NCBI RefSeq assembly: GCF_003014715.1
Contig: NZ_PYAV01000013.1
Coordinates: 22,167-86,166, forward strand
Source: Salsuginibacillus halophilus
GTDB lineage: Bacteria; Bacillota; Bacilli; Bacillales; Marinococcaceae
Length of the DNA: 64,000 bases
Reading direction: 5' to 3'
A program made the translations under genes and the position numbers. The notes under the pieces were generated by a model. It saw only the letters and a list, made by a program, of their open reading frames with translations, was not told the DNA's origin and made no database searches. Below are positions 56,273-64,000 of this stretch, in pieces; the stretch's first letter is position 1, and the number at the start of each line of letters is the position of its first letter.

Positions 56273-57298
56273 ATGGGACAAAAGTTCATATTTTTAGCAC
56301 TTGCTATATCCGCCGGTGGTTTGTTGAATCTGTTTGGGATGCCGGCAGGGTGGCTGCTCGGTGCAATTATGACCGGTATCATCTGGGGTTTGACTCGTGA
56401 ACGGCTCATTTTTGAAGGCTGGCCGTTTAAAACAGCCTTAGCTTTTGTTGGAACAAACATTGGCTTGTTAATGGAGCAGGAGTTATTTGCTGTTATTGGG
56501 GCGTATTTTGCGCCCCTTTTGCTTGTAATCGCGATGACAATTGCGATGGGGCTCGGCCTTGGGGTTCTGTTATACCGCTGGACAGAGCTGGACCGTCGTA
56601 CCGCTTTTTTCTGCTGTGTACCCGGCGGCGCTTCTGAAGTCATTAGTGTCAGCGGGGAATACGGGGCGGATCAGCGCATTGTAGCAGCATTTCATACAAC
56701 ACGAATAACGCTGTTTGTGTTAACGATTCCGCTTTTGGTTGGTTTGTTCAGCACGGCGTCAGAAACGACACAGTCGATGCCGGAAACAGCGCTTACGCTC
56801 ACGCACTTTTGGTTATTCCCGTTCATCATAGCTGCTGCCTTGTTTTTACAGCGCGTGATTAAGCTGCCGGCCGGCGGTTTGTTGTTTGCGATTATACTCG
56901 GCTTTATATTTGGTGAATTTATCGTGCAGCCTACCGATGCACCAGCTTACCTTGGTGGGTTAGGGCAGGCTTTGATTGGTGCTATGGTAGGGGTCCGCTT
57001 TGAGCGGCAGACGCTGGGTCAATTAAAACGGATTGGTAAAGCGAGTGCCGGCGTGCTTGGCTTGTATTTTGGAGCAAGCTGGTTCATTGGCGGTACATTT
57101 TGGCTGCTGACGGATCTTTCTTATATGTTGAGTGTGTTAAGCACGGTGCCGGCAGGAGCTGCGGAAATGGCTGCTACAGCGTTTGCACTCAGCTTGCAGC
57201 CGTCGCTCGTAACCAGCTTACACATCATACGAGTGATCGTGTTGTTTTTGCTCCTTCCGTTTTTGATTAAGCGGATTAAAAATGTTCCGGATGGGTGA
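56273..57298 (+). CDS. AbrB-family membrane protein (ammonia monooxygenase-like DUF)
   Basis: These 341 residues with about nine to ten hydrophobic segments form two AbrB-duplication halves (GMPAGWLLGAIMTG and LPAGGLLFAIILGF), with CCVPGGASEVISVSGEYGADQR and STVPAGAAEMAATAFAL as conserved loops. The name AbrB here refers to a membrane family, not the transition-state regulator. It starts 53 bp after tctA2 (AAAGGAT before the ATG at 56273), and genes of this family often sit beside Tct transporters, so a transport-linked role is likely but unproven. Confidence 0.85.
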   Translation: MGQKFIFLALAISAGGLLNLFGMPAGWLLGAIMTGIIWGLTRERLIFEGWPFKTALAFVGTNIGLLMEQELFAVIGAYFAPLLLVIAMTIAMGLGLGVLLYRWTELDRRTAFFCCVPGGASEVISVSGEYGADQRIVAAFHTTRITLFVLTIPLLVGLFSTASETTQSMPETALTLTHFWLFPFIIAAALFLQRVIKLPAGGLLFAIILGFIFGEFIVQPTDAPAYLGGLGQALIGAMVGVRFERQTLGQLKRIGKASAGVLGLYFGASWFIGGTFWLLTDLSYMLSVLSTVPAGAAEMAATAFALSLQPSLVTSLHIIRVIVLFLLLPFLIKRIKNVPDG

Positions 57299-57404
57299 CT
57301 ATATCCTTTGGAAGTGAAGATTTGTTAAGCGTGCGTGTCATTGCTTTGAGCTCATAGTTATGATAAATTATTTATGGGTTAAAAAGGCGTGGAGGTGTAA
57401 ACTG

Positions 57405-57635
57405 TTGGAAACTGCCTTGACTTGGTTACTTGTGATTAATTGTTTAGCACTTATTACTGTCGTGCTTTTACAGTCCGGTCGAAGCGCAGGGTTGTCCGGA
57501 GCCATTTCCGGCGGCGCTGAGCAAATGATGGGAAAGCAGAAAGCGCGTGGTATTGAAGCATTCTTAAGCCGTGCAACGGTCGTTCTTGCCGTGATTTTCT
57601 TTGTCGTGACGTTAGCGCTTGCGTATTTCTTATAA
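57405..57635 (+). CDS. secG: Preprotein translocase subunit SecG
   Basis: This 76-residue membrane protein with two helices (about 3-22 and 54-75) has the SecG loop LLQSGRSAGLSGAISGGAEQ. It is the auxiliary subunit of SecYEG. The TTG at 57405 lies 7 bases after GGAGGTG; the frame continues upstream to 57360, but that part has no ribosome site. The order secG-est-rnr-smpB-ssrA is conserved in Bacillus. Confidence 0.95.
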   Translation: METALTWLLVINCLALITVVLLQSGRSAGLSGAISGGAEQMMGKQKARGIEAFLSRATVVLAVIFFVVTLALAYFL

Positions 57636-57675
57636 TCGCGTCAAACGGTGTATGTACATGTAGAGCAAATGAACG

Positions 57676-57713
57676 AAGGCTGTCCGGTTATGAAACGGGC
57701 AGTCTCTTTTTTA
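57676..57713 (+). terminator. Terminator after secG
   Basis: GGCTGTCCG-GTTATGAAA-CGGGCAGTC with two G-U pairs, followed by TCTTTTTT. Confidence 0.8.
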
Positions 57714-57746
57714 TATTGATAAGATGGATATCAGGAGGTTGTAAAA

Positions 57747-58502
57747 ATGAAAATGATCCCCCCGAAACCTTTTACATTTGAAGCAGGACCGCGCGCTGTG
57801 CTTTTACTGCACGCCTTCACTGGTTCATCAACAGATGTGCGAGCGCTCGGTCGTTATTTGCAGAAGCAGGGTTACACAACGCATGCCCCGATTTATGAAG
57901 GCCATGCAGTACCGCCGGAAGAATTAATGAAAACAGGCCCGGATGAGTGGTGGCAAAATGTTGATCGGGCCTACCAGCATTTAATTAATGAGGGATATGA
58001 TGAAATCGCTGTTTGCGGGTTATCCTTAGGCGGGTTAATGTCGCTGCGTGCCGGATATACATTTCCGGTTAAGGGCATTATACCAATGTGTGCGCCAATG
58101 AAGACAAATCATAATAAAGAGCGTTTATATCAAGGTGTGCTTTCTTACGCTAAGGAGTATAAGCAGCTTGAAGGAAAGACAGAATCAGAAGTTAATGAAG
58201 AGATGGAAGCTTTTCAACAGCTGCCGTTGGATACGTTAGATTCAGTAAACGAATTGATCGAGGAAGTACATGAAAACCTTGATATGGTAGATGCCCCCGT
58301 ACAAGTCATTCAAGCCGGAAAGGATGAGCTGATTGACCCAGATAGTGCAAATGTGTTGTATGAAGCACTTGATATTCGGGAAAAAGAATTAAAATGGTTT
58401 GAGAACTCCCCGCACGTTATTACCCACGGGCCGGATAAAAATGAACTGCATGAAACGATCTATCAGTTTTTAGAACAGCTCGATTGGGAAAAGGGGGAAT
58501 AG
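57747..58502 (+). CDS. est: Carboxylesterase (Est30/YvaK type)
   Basis: This 251-residue alpha/beta hydrolase resembles thermostable Geobacillus Est30. The nucleophile is Ser93 in CGLSLGGLM. The acid lies in AGKDELIDP and the His in NSPHVITHGP. The oxyanion region is LLHAFTGSSTDVR. The physiological substrate is unknown; monoacylglycerol or short esters are typical. AGGAGG precedes the ATG by 8 bases. The gene is 24 bp before rnr, likely in one operon. Confidence 0.93.
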   Translation: MKMIPPKPFTFEAGPRAVLLLHAFTGSSTDVRALGRYLQKQGYTTHAPIYEGHAVPPEELMKTGPDEWWQNVDRAYQHLINEGYDEIAVCGLSLGGLMSLRAGYTFPVKGIIPMCAPMKTNHNKERLYQGVLSYAKEYKQLEGKTESEVNEEMEAFQQLPLDTLDSVNELIEEVHENLDMVDAPVQVIQAGKDELIDPDSANVLYEALDIREKELKWFENSPHVITHGPDKNELHETIYQFLEQLDWEKGE

Positions 58503-58525
58503 CGATTTGAAAGGAGAGATTAGAC

Positions 58526-60757
58526 ATGGGATATGAAGATCGAAATCAACTTTTATCTTATATGAAACATGAAGCAGCAAAACCGCTTTCGACGAAGGAA
58601 TTGGAGGAAGCGTTTGAAATCGAAGAGTCGGATGACTTTAAACAACTTGTACAGGATTTAAATGCGCTTGAAGAATCCGGTGATCTCGTTCGTACGCGCA
58701 GCAATCGTTACGGACTTCCAGAGAAAATGAACTTGTTGAAAGGTGTTGTGCAGGGCCACCAAAAAGGGTTTGCTTTTATTCTGCCAAGCGAGGAAGGTTA
58801 CGATGATGTGTATGTTCCGCCAAATGAACTAAACGGCGCCATGAATAAAGATACAGTTCTCGTACGTACACAAAAGCCTGCAAGCGGCAGCAAGCCTGAA
58901 GGTTCTATTGTCCGTATTTTAGAACGCGGCAACACGAAGACAGTCGGTACATTTATCGATTATGAAAATTATGGTTTTGTCCAGTCGGACGATAAACATA
59001 TTGCAAATGATATTTTCATTCCGAAAGGGTCTGAACACGGCGCGGTCGATGGTCATAAAGTTGTTGTAGAAATTTCAAAGTACCCTGAAGGGCGTGCGAG
59101 CGCAGAAGGTATCGTCGTTAGCGTTCTCGGGCATAAAAATGACCCGGGTGTGGATATTTTAGCAATTACGCATAAGCACGGCCTCCCTGGTGACTTTCCA
59201 GAAGAAGTTGTCGAACAAGCAAACAACACGCCGGATGAGATTAATCCTGAAGAAATTAAAAACCGGCATGATTTGCGCGATGAACAGATTGTCACGATCG
59301 ACGGTGCAGATGCAAAAGACTTGGATGACGCGGTGCAGGTGGAAAAGCTTGATAACGGCAACTATAAATTGGGTGTGCATATTGCAGATGTAACGTATTA
59401 TGTAGACGAGCAGTCACCGATTGATAAAGAAGCACACGATCGTGCAACGAGTGTTTACTTGGTTGACCGAGTGATTCCGATGATTCCACACCGTTTGTCC
59501 AATGGGATCTGCAGTTTGAATCCGCAGGTGGACCGTTTAACCCTCTCCTGCACAATGGAATTGGATGCATCCGGGGACGTTGTCAGTCATGATATTTTCC
59601 AAAGTGTAATCCGGACAGAGGCACGGATGACGTATGATGAAGTGCGTAAAATTCTTGAAGATCGGGATGAAGAAACGCGCAATCAATACGAAAATCTTGT
59701 GCCGATGTTTGAGCGCATGGAAGAGTTAGCTTCAATTTTACGTAAAAAGCGGGCCCAGCGCGGTGCTATTGATTTTGACTTTAAAGAAGCCGAAGTGCAT
59801 GTTGATGAAGAAGGTCAACCGACCGATGTTTCCCTGCGCACGCGTTCGGTTGCAGAGCGTTTAATTGAAGAATTTATGCTCGCAGCAAACGAAACCGTTG
59901 CTGAACATTTTCACTGGTTGAAGCTTCCTTTCATTTACCGTATCCACGATAATCCGGATGACGAGAAGCTACAGGAATTTCTTGAGTTTGTTACGAACTT
60001 TGGCTACGTGGTGAAAGGTAAGGGAGATCAAATTCATCCGCGAGCGTTGCAGGAGTTGTTAGAGGAAGTTCGTGGTGAGCCGGAAGAAGCTGTAATTAGT
60101 ACAGTCATGTTACGTTCAATGCAGCAGGCAAAATATGACCCGCAAAACAACGGTCACTTCGGCTTGGCGACAGACTATTATACACACTTCACATCGCCGA
60201 TCCGCCGTTATCCAGACTTAATTGTTCATCGTCTCATTCGTACGTACTTGATTCAAAACGACACAAGTGAGCGTACGAAGGAGCATTGGCAATCACAGTT
60301 GCCGGAAATTGCTACACACGCTTCAGAGCGTGAGCGTCGCGCGGTAGATGCTGAGCGTGAAGTTGATGAAATGAAGAAAACTGAATTCATGCGCGATAAA
60401 ATTGGTGAAGAGTTTACCGGTTTTGTCAGCGGTGCGACGAACTTTGGGTTGTTTGTAGAACTGCCAAATACTGTGGAAGGGCTTGTGCATATCAGCTACT
60501 TGACGGATGATTATTATCATTATGATCAAAAGCAGTATGCATTGATTGGCGAACGAAGCGGCACGATGTTCCGTATCGGCGATCAACTAGATGTTCGCGT
60601 CATCAGTGTCAATGTTGAAGAGCGGGCGGTTGATTTTGAAGTCGTCGGTATGCCTGAGCGTAAAAAGCGCGAACGCAAGTCCAGCCCGAAAGTCATCGAA
60701 GGTAATAAGCACGGTAAAGGTGAAGGTGACAAGGGAAAAGGAAAAAAAAGACGATAA
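58526..60757 (+). CDS. rnr: Ribonuclease R
   Basis: RNase R is a processive 3'-5' exoribonuclease that degrades structured RNA and works with tmRNA-SmpB. The 743 residues have an N-terminal helix-turn-helix, cold-shock domains (about 75-230), the RNB catalytic domain with [12 protein letters not shown] (metal-binding Asp cluster), [16 protein letters not shown], and an S1 domain (about 630-710). The Lys-rich tail stops at TAA 60755-60757, just after a run of eight A's (60742-60749). With one A fewer the frame would continue [17 protein letters not shown] to TAA at 60798-60800, right before the terminator, which looks like the original tail. Either length leaves the catalytic parts whole. Confidence 0.96.
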   Translation: MGYEDRNQLLSYMKHEAAKPLSTKELEEAFEIEESDDFKQLVQDLNALEESGDLVRTRSNRYGLPEKMNLLKGVVQGHQKGFAFILPSEEGYDDVYVPPNELNGAMNKDTVLVRTQKPASGSKPEGSIVRILERGNTKTVGTFIDYENYGFVQSDDKHIANDIFIPKGSEHGAVDGHKVVVEISKYPEGRASAEGIVVSVLGHKNDPGVDILAITHKHGLPGDFPEEVVEQANNTPDEINPEEIKNRHDLRDEQIVTIDGADAKDLDDAVQVEKLDNGNYKLGVHIADVTYYVDEQSPIDKEAHDRATSVYLVDRVIPMIPHRLSNGICSLNPQVDRLTLSCTMELDASGDVVSHDIFQSVIRTEARMTYDEVRKILEDRDEETRNQYENLVPMFERMEELASILRKKRAQRGAIDFDFKEAEVHVDEEGQPTDVSLRTRSVAERLIEEFMLAANETVAEHFHWLKLPFIYRIHDNPDDEKLQEFLEFVTNFGYVVKGKGDQIHPRALQELLEEVRGEPEEAVISTVMLRSMQQAKYDPQNNGHFGLATDYYTHFTSPIRRYPDLIVHRLIRTYLIQNDTSERTKEHWQSQLPEIATHASERERRAVDAEREVDEMKKTEFMRDKIGEEFTGFVSGATNFGLFVELPNTVEGLVHISYLTDDYYHYDQKQYALIGERSGTMFRIGDQLDVRVISVNVEERAVDFEVVGMPERKKRERKSSPKVIEGNKHGKGEGDKGKGKKRR

Positions 60758-60804
60758 AGGGAAAAAGAAAAAAGGCGACAAGAAAAAGAAGAAAAAATAA
60801 GTTG

Positions 60805-60845
60805 AACCCCCGTCAACCGCCCCTTTAATTGACGGGGGTTTTCCC
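60805..60845 (+). terminator. Terminator after rnr
   Basis: AACCCCCGTCAA-CCGCCCCTTTAA-TTGACGGGGGTT is a perfect 12-bp stem followed by TTCCC. Confidence 0.85.
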
Positions 60846-60891
60846 GTTCTGCTAAGATAAATGAACGAACTGGAAAAAGGGTGCATGGCTG

Positions 60892-61377
60892 ATGGCAAAA
60901 GAAAAGGAAACAACTGAAGGTAAACTTGTTGCACAAAATCGAAAAGCCCGCCACGATTTTTTTATTGAAGAAACCTTTGAAGCAGGGATTGAACTGCGCG
61001 GCACAGAAATTAAATCCATCCGCGCCGGACGTATGAACATTAAGGACGGATTTGCCCGTATCGAAAAAGGCGAAGTGATGTTGCACAATGCCCATATTAG
61101 TCCATATGAACAAGGGAACCGCTTCAATCATGATCCTTTGCGGACACGGCGCCTTTTGCTGCATAAAGGTGAAATCAAGAAGCTGGCCGGCAAGTCCCAG
61201 CAGGAAGGGTATTCAATTATTCCTTTAAAAGTTTACATTAAAAACGGCTTTGCAAAAGTTTTAATCGGACTTGCGAAAGGTAAGAAAAAGTACGATAAAC
61301 GTGAAACGCTGAAGCAGAAGACAGCAAAGCGTGAAATGGATAAGGCGGTAGGCCAGCGCATGAAAGGAATGCGCTGA
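60892..61377 (+). CDS. smpB: SsrA-binding protein SmpB
   Basis: SmpB binds tmRNA and brings it to stalled ribosomes for trans-translation. The 161 residues carry [24 protein letters not shown], the usual RNA-binding start (in part), [18 protein letters not shown], and the basic C-terminal tail ([21 protein letters not shown] in part) that reads the empty A site. GGGTG lies about 9 bases before the ATG. It is directly upstream of ssrA. Confidence 0.97.
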   Translation: MAKEKETTEGKLVAQNRKARHDFFIEETFEAGIELRGTEIKSIRAGRMNIKDGFARIEKGEVMLHNAHISPYEQGNRFNHDPLRTRRLLLHKGEIKKLAGKSQQEGYSIIPLKVYIKNGFAKVLIGLAKGKKKYDKRETLKQKTAKREMDKAVGQRMKGMR

Positions 61378-61382
61378 TGGGC

Positions 61383-61410
61383 TTGCATTATATGTTGTAT
61401 ATGTTACAAT
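61383..61410 (+). promoter_or_regulatory. Sigma-A promoter of ssrA
   Basis: TTGCAT (61383-61388), 16 bp and TACAAT (61405-61410). It gives a 5' leader of about 50 bases, with a GCGTTG/CAACGC stem, to be removed by RNase P. Confidence 0.65.
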
Positions 61411-61466
61411 GAATCATCCAGCGTTGGAGGTGAGTCCTTCATCTTCAACGCTTATTTCACTTACAT

Positions 61467-61827
61467 GGGGACGTTACGGATTCGACAGGAATAGGTCGAG
61501 CTTAGGTTGCGAGCCGAGCGGTCCACTCGTAAAACGGCCACGCCAATAATAACTGGCAATAACGAAGACAACCTCGCAGTAGCTGCATAAGCAGCCTGCG
61601 GATCCTTCCCTTCATCTCCCACGTGAAGGCTTTGAAGGGTCTCACTAACTAGTGGGATACGCTGTCCGGCCACCGTCTGAGGCCGGCAGAAGAGACTAAT
61701 CAGACTAGCCGCACGGAAGCCGGTCACTGGGCTGAAGTGACGGCGAATGATAATACAGTGACTACGCTCGTAGAGGCCTAAGTGGCGATGTTCTTGGACG
61801 CGGGTTCGACTCCCGCCGTCTCCACCA
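61467..61827 (+). ncRNA. ssrA: Transfer-messenger RNA (tmRNA)
   Basis: The 361-base gene begins GGGGACGTTACGGATTCGAC and ends GGTTCGACTCCCGCCGTC then TCCACCA, which pair as the tRNA-like acceptor and T arms. The tag reading frame runs from GGC at 61555 to TAA at 61588-61590 and encodes GNNEDNLAVAA, so the degradation tag is Ala plus these 11 residues, ending in the protease-recognised AVAA. It lies 90 bp after smpB. The encoded CCA end and pseudoknot-rich GC region (61591-61760) fit bacterial tmRNA. Confidence 0.98.
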
Positions 61828-61832
61828 TACAT

Positions 61833-61871
61833 AAAAAAACCGGTGCCCTGTAAAAGGGCGCCGGTTTTTTG
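61833..61871. terminator. Bidirectional terminator between ssrA and the SDR gene
   Basis: AAAAAACCGGTGCCC-TGTAAAA-GGGCGCCGGTTTTTT has flanking A and T runs and so can stop transcription from both sides. Confidence 0.92.
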
Positions 61872-61872
61872 T

Positions 61873-62643
61873 TTATGTGGCAGCCATACCGCCGTCAATG
61901 CGGTACTGTGCCCCAGTGATGAATTGGCTTTCGTCTGAAGCGAGAAACAAAGCAAGCTTTGCGATCTCTTCAGATTCCCCGTAGCGCCCAAGCGGGATAC
62001 CGGCAGTAAATGCTTTTTTTGCATCTTCAGCTGCATCCGGGTTCGCGCCTGATTCTAGGGAGCGCATCATACGTGTTTCAACTGGAGAAGGGTGGATCGA
62101 ATTTACGCGTACATTCGCTTCAGCAGTTTCAAGTGCTGCAGTTTTTGTCAAGCCGATCACGGCATGTTTTGATGTAACGTATGGCGCCACCCCTGGGCTT
62201 CCGATAAAACCGGCAACAGAAGAGTTATTAATAACACTTCCGCTTTTTTGTTGCTGCATGATGGGAAGGACGTACTGAAGGTTTAAAAAAGTACCGCGTA
62301 CGTTTACACTCATGACCTGTTCAAAATCTTCAATACGTTGTTCTGTCAATGGAGCAACTTTACCTTCGATCCCAGCGTTGTTAAACAAAATATCAATTTG
62401 CCCAAACGTTTCCACGGTTTGATTCACATATCGTTTAACATCTTCTTCGTTTGAGACATCCCCCTGCATTGTAATGACATTCTCCGGATCCTCGAGCTCT
62501 TCAGCTGTTTTAGTCAATTCATCTTCATTAATATCAACAAGTGCAACGCGGGCGCCTTCTTGTAGAAACAGCTTCGCGGTCTCTTTGCCAATGCCGGCGG
62601 ATCCACCGGTAATCAGAGCTGTTTTTCCATCAAGTCGTGCCAT
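61873..62643 (-). CDS. Short-chain dehydrogenase/reductase
   Basis: These 256 residues form a classical SDR: cofactor motif TGGSAGIGKETA, an Asp (VDINED) suggesting NAD preference, NNAGIEG, catalytic Ser in INNSSVAGF and the Tyr-x-x-x-Lys in YVTSKHAV, and a substrate loop with ETRMMRSLESG. It ends DGGMAAT, the common SDR C-terminus. Substrate unknown. AGGAGAGG precedes the ATG at 62643. It lies 24 bp downstream of the methyltransferase gene on the same strand, probably in one transcript. Confidence 0.92.
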   Translation of the reverse strand: MARLDGKTALITGGSAGIGKETAKLFLQEGARVALVDINEDELTKTAEELEDPENVITMQGDVSNEEDVKRYVNQTVETFGQIDILFNNAGIEGKVAPLTEQRIEDFEQVMSVNVRGTFLNLQYVLPIMQQQKSGSVINNSSVAGFIGSPGVAPYVTSKHAVIGLTKTAALETAEANVRVNSIHPSPVETRMMRSLESGANPDAAEDAKKAFTAGIPLGRYGESEEIAKLALFLASDESQFITGAQYRIDGGMAAT

Positions 62644-62667
62644 CGTATATCCTCTCCTTTTAATGAA

Positions 62668-63264
62668 TCAGCTTTCAGGTATTTGCCCTTCAATTGTTAC
62701 AAACACGTGCTCAAAAGCTTCGTCAATTTGAACGTTTTGAAACCCGGCGGCTTTAAGTAAATGGTCTGTCGGACGATTTAAGCGGCAGCCGTCAAACACA
62801 CGCTTCCATGCTGGGGTAAGTGCGTCTTGCAGTCCTTCAATCAGTGGGTGATGTGAGCGGACATGTTCGAAAAAGTATACACGTGCGCCAGGTTTAGCGA
62901 CCCGTTGAATTTCTTGAAAAGCTTGATGAGGGTCATCGATGGAACAAAAAACGAGTGTAGCAATCACAGTGTCGAAGGAGTTGTTGTGAAAAGGGAGTTC
63001 TTCTGCGCGGGCGTCTGCCAAAATCACCGGGGAAGCAGCGCGCTGCCCTTTTTTCGTGGAGCGCTCGCGCATCGCTGGATCCGGCTCGACAGCTGTAACA
63101 CTATCGGCATGTTTGTAAAATGGAAAGTTTGCACCAGTGCCTGAACCGAGTTCGAGGACGTGACCCGTTGCTTTTCCGGCAGTTTCCTGGCGCTTTGCTT
63201 GAAATGTAGATCGTTCAAGTGGGAACATGAAAGCGTCATAACACCGTGCGAAAAGGTGGCTCAT
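62668..63264 (-). CDS. Class I SAM-dependent methyltransferase
   Basis: This protein of 198 residues has a Methyltransf_11-type fold: VLELGSGTGANFPFY (SAM motif I), AVEPDPAMR (motif II), and FDTVIATLVFCSIDDP (motif IV). It resembles UbiE-like or phospholipid methyltransferases, but the substrate is unknown. The ATG at 63264 follows AGGAGG by 8 bases; the frame reaches 63306, but that extra part is upstream of the ribosome site. It is divergent from the rhodanese lipoprotein gene. Confidence 0.88.
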   Translation of the reverse strand: MSHLFARCYDAFMFPLERSTFQAKRQETAGKATGHVLELGSGTGANFPFYKHADSVTAVEPDPAMRERSTKKGQRAASPVILADARAEELPFHNNSFDTVIATLVFCSIDDPHQAFQEIQRVAKPGARVYFFEHVRSHHPLIEGLQDALTPAWKRVFDGCRLNRPTDHLLKAAGFQNVQIDEAFEHVFVTIEGQIPES

Positions 63265-63312
63265 TGTAAGGTCCTCCTTTCGTTGATTGACGTGAAACGC
63301 AAACATAAGTAA

Positions 63313-63330
63313 TATACCCTGTGAGGTATA
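63313..63330. promoter_or_regulatory. Palindrome in the methyltransferase/rhodanese divergent promoter region
   Basis: TATACC-CTGTGA-GGTATA is a perfect 6-6-6 inverted repeat. The TACCC/GGTA arrangement is like operators of CsoR/CstR-type repressors, which in other species control rhodanese genes. No such repressor gene is in this window. Confidence 0.45.
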
Positions 63331-63368
63331 AAGTAAAACAATTCGGAGAAAAGAAAGAGGTGTGATTC

Positions 63369-63740
63369 ATGAAGTTGAAACTAATGATTTTCGTAAGTGC
63401 TTTACTTTTCATTATAACAGCTTGTGGTACAGACAGCACTTACGATGAAGTTGAAAGTGAGAAAGGGCAGGCTCTTGTTGAAGATGAAGAAACCATTGTA
63501 ATTGATGTGCGCACACCAGAAGAATATGAAAGCGGGCATATTCCGCAGTCAGAGCTTCTTCCCCTGAAGGACCTCCCTGATGCTCTCGATTCCTTGGACT
63601 CGGATGCTTCGTACTTATTAGTGTGCCGGTCTGGAAACCGATCTGCTGAAGCAGCTGAAATGTTTGTTGATGCTGGAATTGAAGATGTTACTCATTTAGC
63701 TTATGGTGTTGGAAGCTGGGAAGGCGAGTGGACTGAATAA
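63369..63740 (+). CDS. Rhodanese-like lipoprotein
   Basis: This protein of 123 residues has a lipoprotein signal (lipobox ITAC, Cys19) and one rhodanese domain (about 35-120: VIDVRTPEEYESGHIPQSE, active-site Cys86 in LVCRSGNRSAEAA). It likely moves sulfane sulfur outside the membrane, for example in thiosulfate or persulfide handling. Single-domain extracytoplasmic rhodaneses are short, so the length is normal. GAGGTG lies about 7 bases before the ATG. Confidence 0.9.
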   Translation: MKLKLMIFVSALLFIITACGTDSTYDEVESEKGQALVEDEETIVIDVRTPEEYESGHIPQSELLPLKDLPDALDSLDSDASYLLVCRSGNRSAEAAEMFVDAGIEDVTHLAYGVGSWEGEWTE

Positions 63741-63759
63741 AGCAGATAGTTGGAACAAG

Positions 63760-63880
63760 GTAGGCGAAGATGGAGCAGATTCATTAGAAATGGAACGTGG
63801 TCGAGTGGAAGTGGAGCGGATCATAGCCAGAGTGAAGCGCGCCTCAGCAAAAATGGAGCGCGCTTAGCCAGTTTTGGTTC
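63760..63880. repeat. Region of short imperfect GGAGCG-type repeats
   Basis: ATGGAGCAGATTC, ATGGAACGTGG, AGTGGAGCGGATC, AGTGAAGCGCGCC and ATGGAGCGCGC recur at about 20-30 base steps. There is no coding sequence with a ribosome site. Similar GGAGCG arrays occur between genes in other Bacillaceae; the role is unknown. Confidence 0.4.
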
Positions 63881-63985
63881 GACTGCTCTGAAAATGAAAG
63901 GTTAATGAAGTTAGTATAAATAGTGGACACGGCACATTGGCACATGGTTACATGAAAGACAACAATGATAAAGGGCGTGAACCTT

Positions 63986-64000
63986 ATGGCCAAAGCTAAG
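63986..64000 (+). CDS. Possible start of a gene running off the window
   Basis: ATGGCCAAAGCTAAG (MAKAK) follows GGGCGTGA by 5 bases. Only five codons are visible, so the product cannot be named. Confidence 0.35.

Noticed and set aside
61795..61827. Separate tRNA gene (GGTTCGACTCCCGCC with CCA end)
   Set aside because: It is the 3' tRNA-like end of tmRNA and pairs with its 5' end at 61467.
61461..62036. Minus-strand open frame of 191 codons across ssrA and the SDR gene end
   Set aside because: It overlaps tmRNA and a good SDR gene, and its sequence has no protein-like features.

Overview
The window looks like a chromosomal segment of a Firmicute of the family Bacillaceae, probably an alkaliphilic or moderately halophilic one. 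Long stretches follow the Bacillus subtilis gene order: hpf-secA-prfB-yvjA-cccB-ftsE-ftsX, ctpB-minJ, uvrB-uvrA, yvlBCD, hprK-lgt-yvoD-ppaX-yvoF, hisZGDBHAFI-yvcD-trxB, and secG-est-rnr-smpB-ssrA. Ribosome binding sites are strong (AGGAGG type) and TTG/GTG starts are common. Several exported proteins have very acidic linkers, which together with a Ca2+/H+ antiporter suggests a salt- or alkali-adapted host. The species cannot be named from this sequence.

Layout. 1-6 kb: the 5' part of an MHYT-PAS membrane sensor, a nitric oxide module (hmp divergent from nsrR), and gabD. 5.7-16.3 kb: ribosome hibernation, protein export, translation termination (prfB with a +1 frameshift), cytochrome c551, and FtsEX followed by a coiled-coil LytM peptidase and an alpha/beta hydrolase. 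17-24 kb: an XRE-TPR regulator, a GAF-GGDEF-EAL protein, CtpB and MinJ. 24-31 kb: UvrBA with a LexA-like box, then an envelope-stress cluster. 31-36 kb: HPr kinase/phosphorylase, Lgt, PpaX and relatives, converging on a Cax antiporter. 36.7-43.2 kb: a compact histidine operon. 43.9-46 kb: yvcD and trxB. 46.4-57.3 kb: two complete tripartite tricarboxylate transporters (TctCBA) either side of a DctS/DctR-type two-component system, then an AbrB-family membrane protein. 57.4-61.9 kb: secG, esterase, RNase R, SmpB and tmRNA. 62-64 kb: SDR, methyltransferase and a rhodanese lipoprotein.

Most larger intergenic gaps hold members of a dispersed, non-coding repeat family (roughly 150-600 bp, about ten copies or fragments). 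It sits at transcription terminators and is often flanked by diverged duplicates of the local terminator. This is the most unusual structure seen. A separate MITE-like element with terminal inverted repeats lies downstream of hmp. Other points of interest are a poly-A frameshift at the 3' end of rnr, candidate NsrR, sigma-B, LexA and cre sites, and a possible thiol-stress operator beside the rhodanese gene. All identifications come from reading the sequence and from remembered family knowledge; no database search was run.
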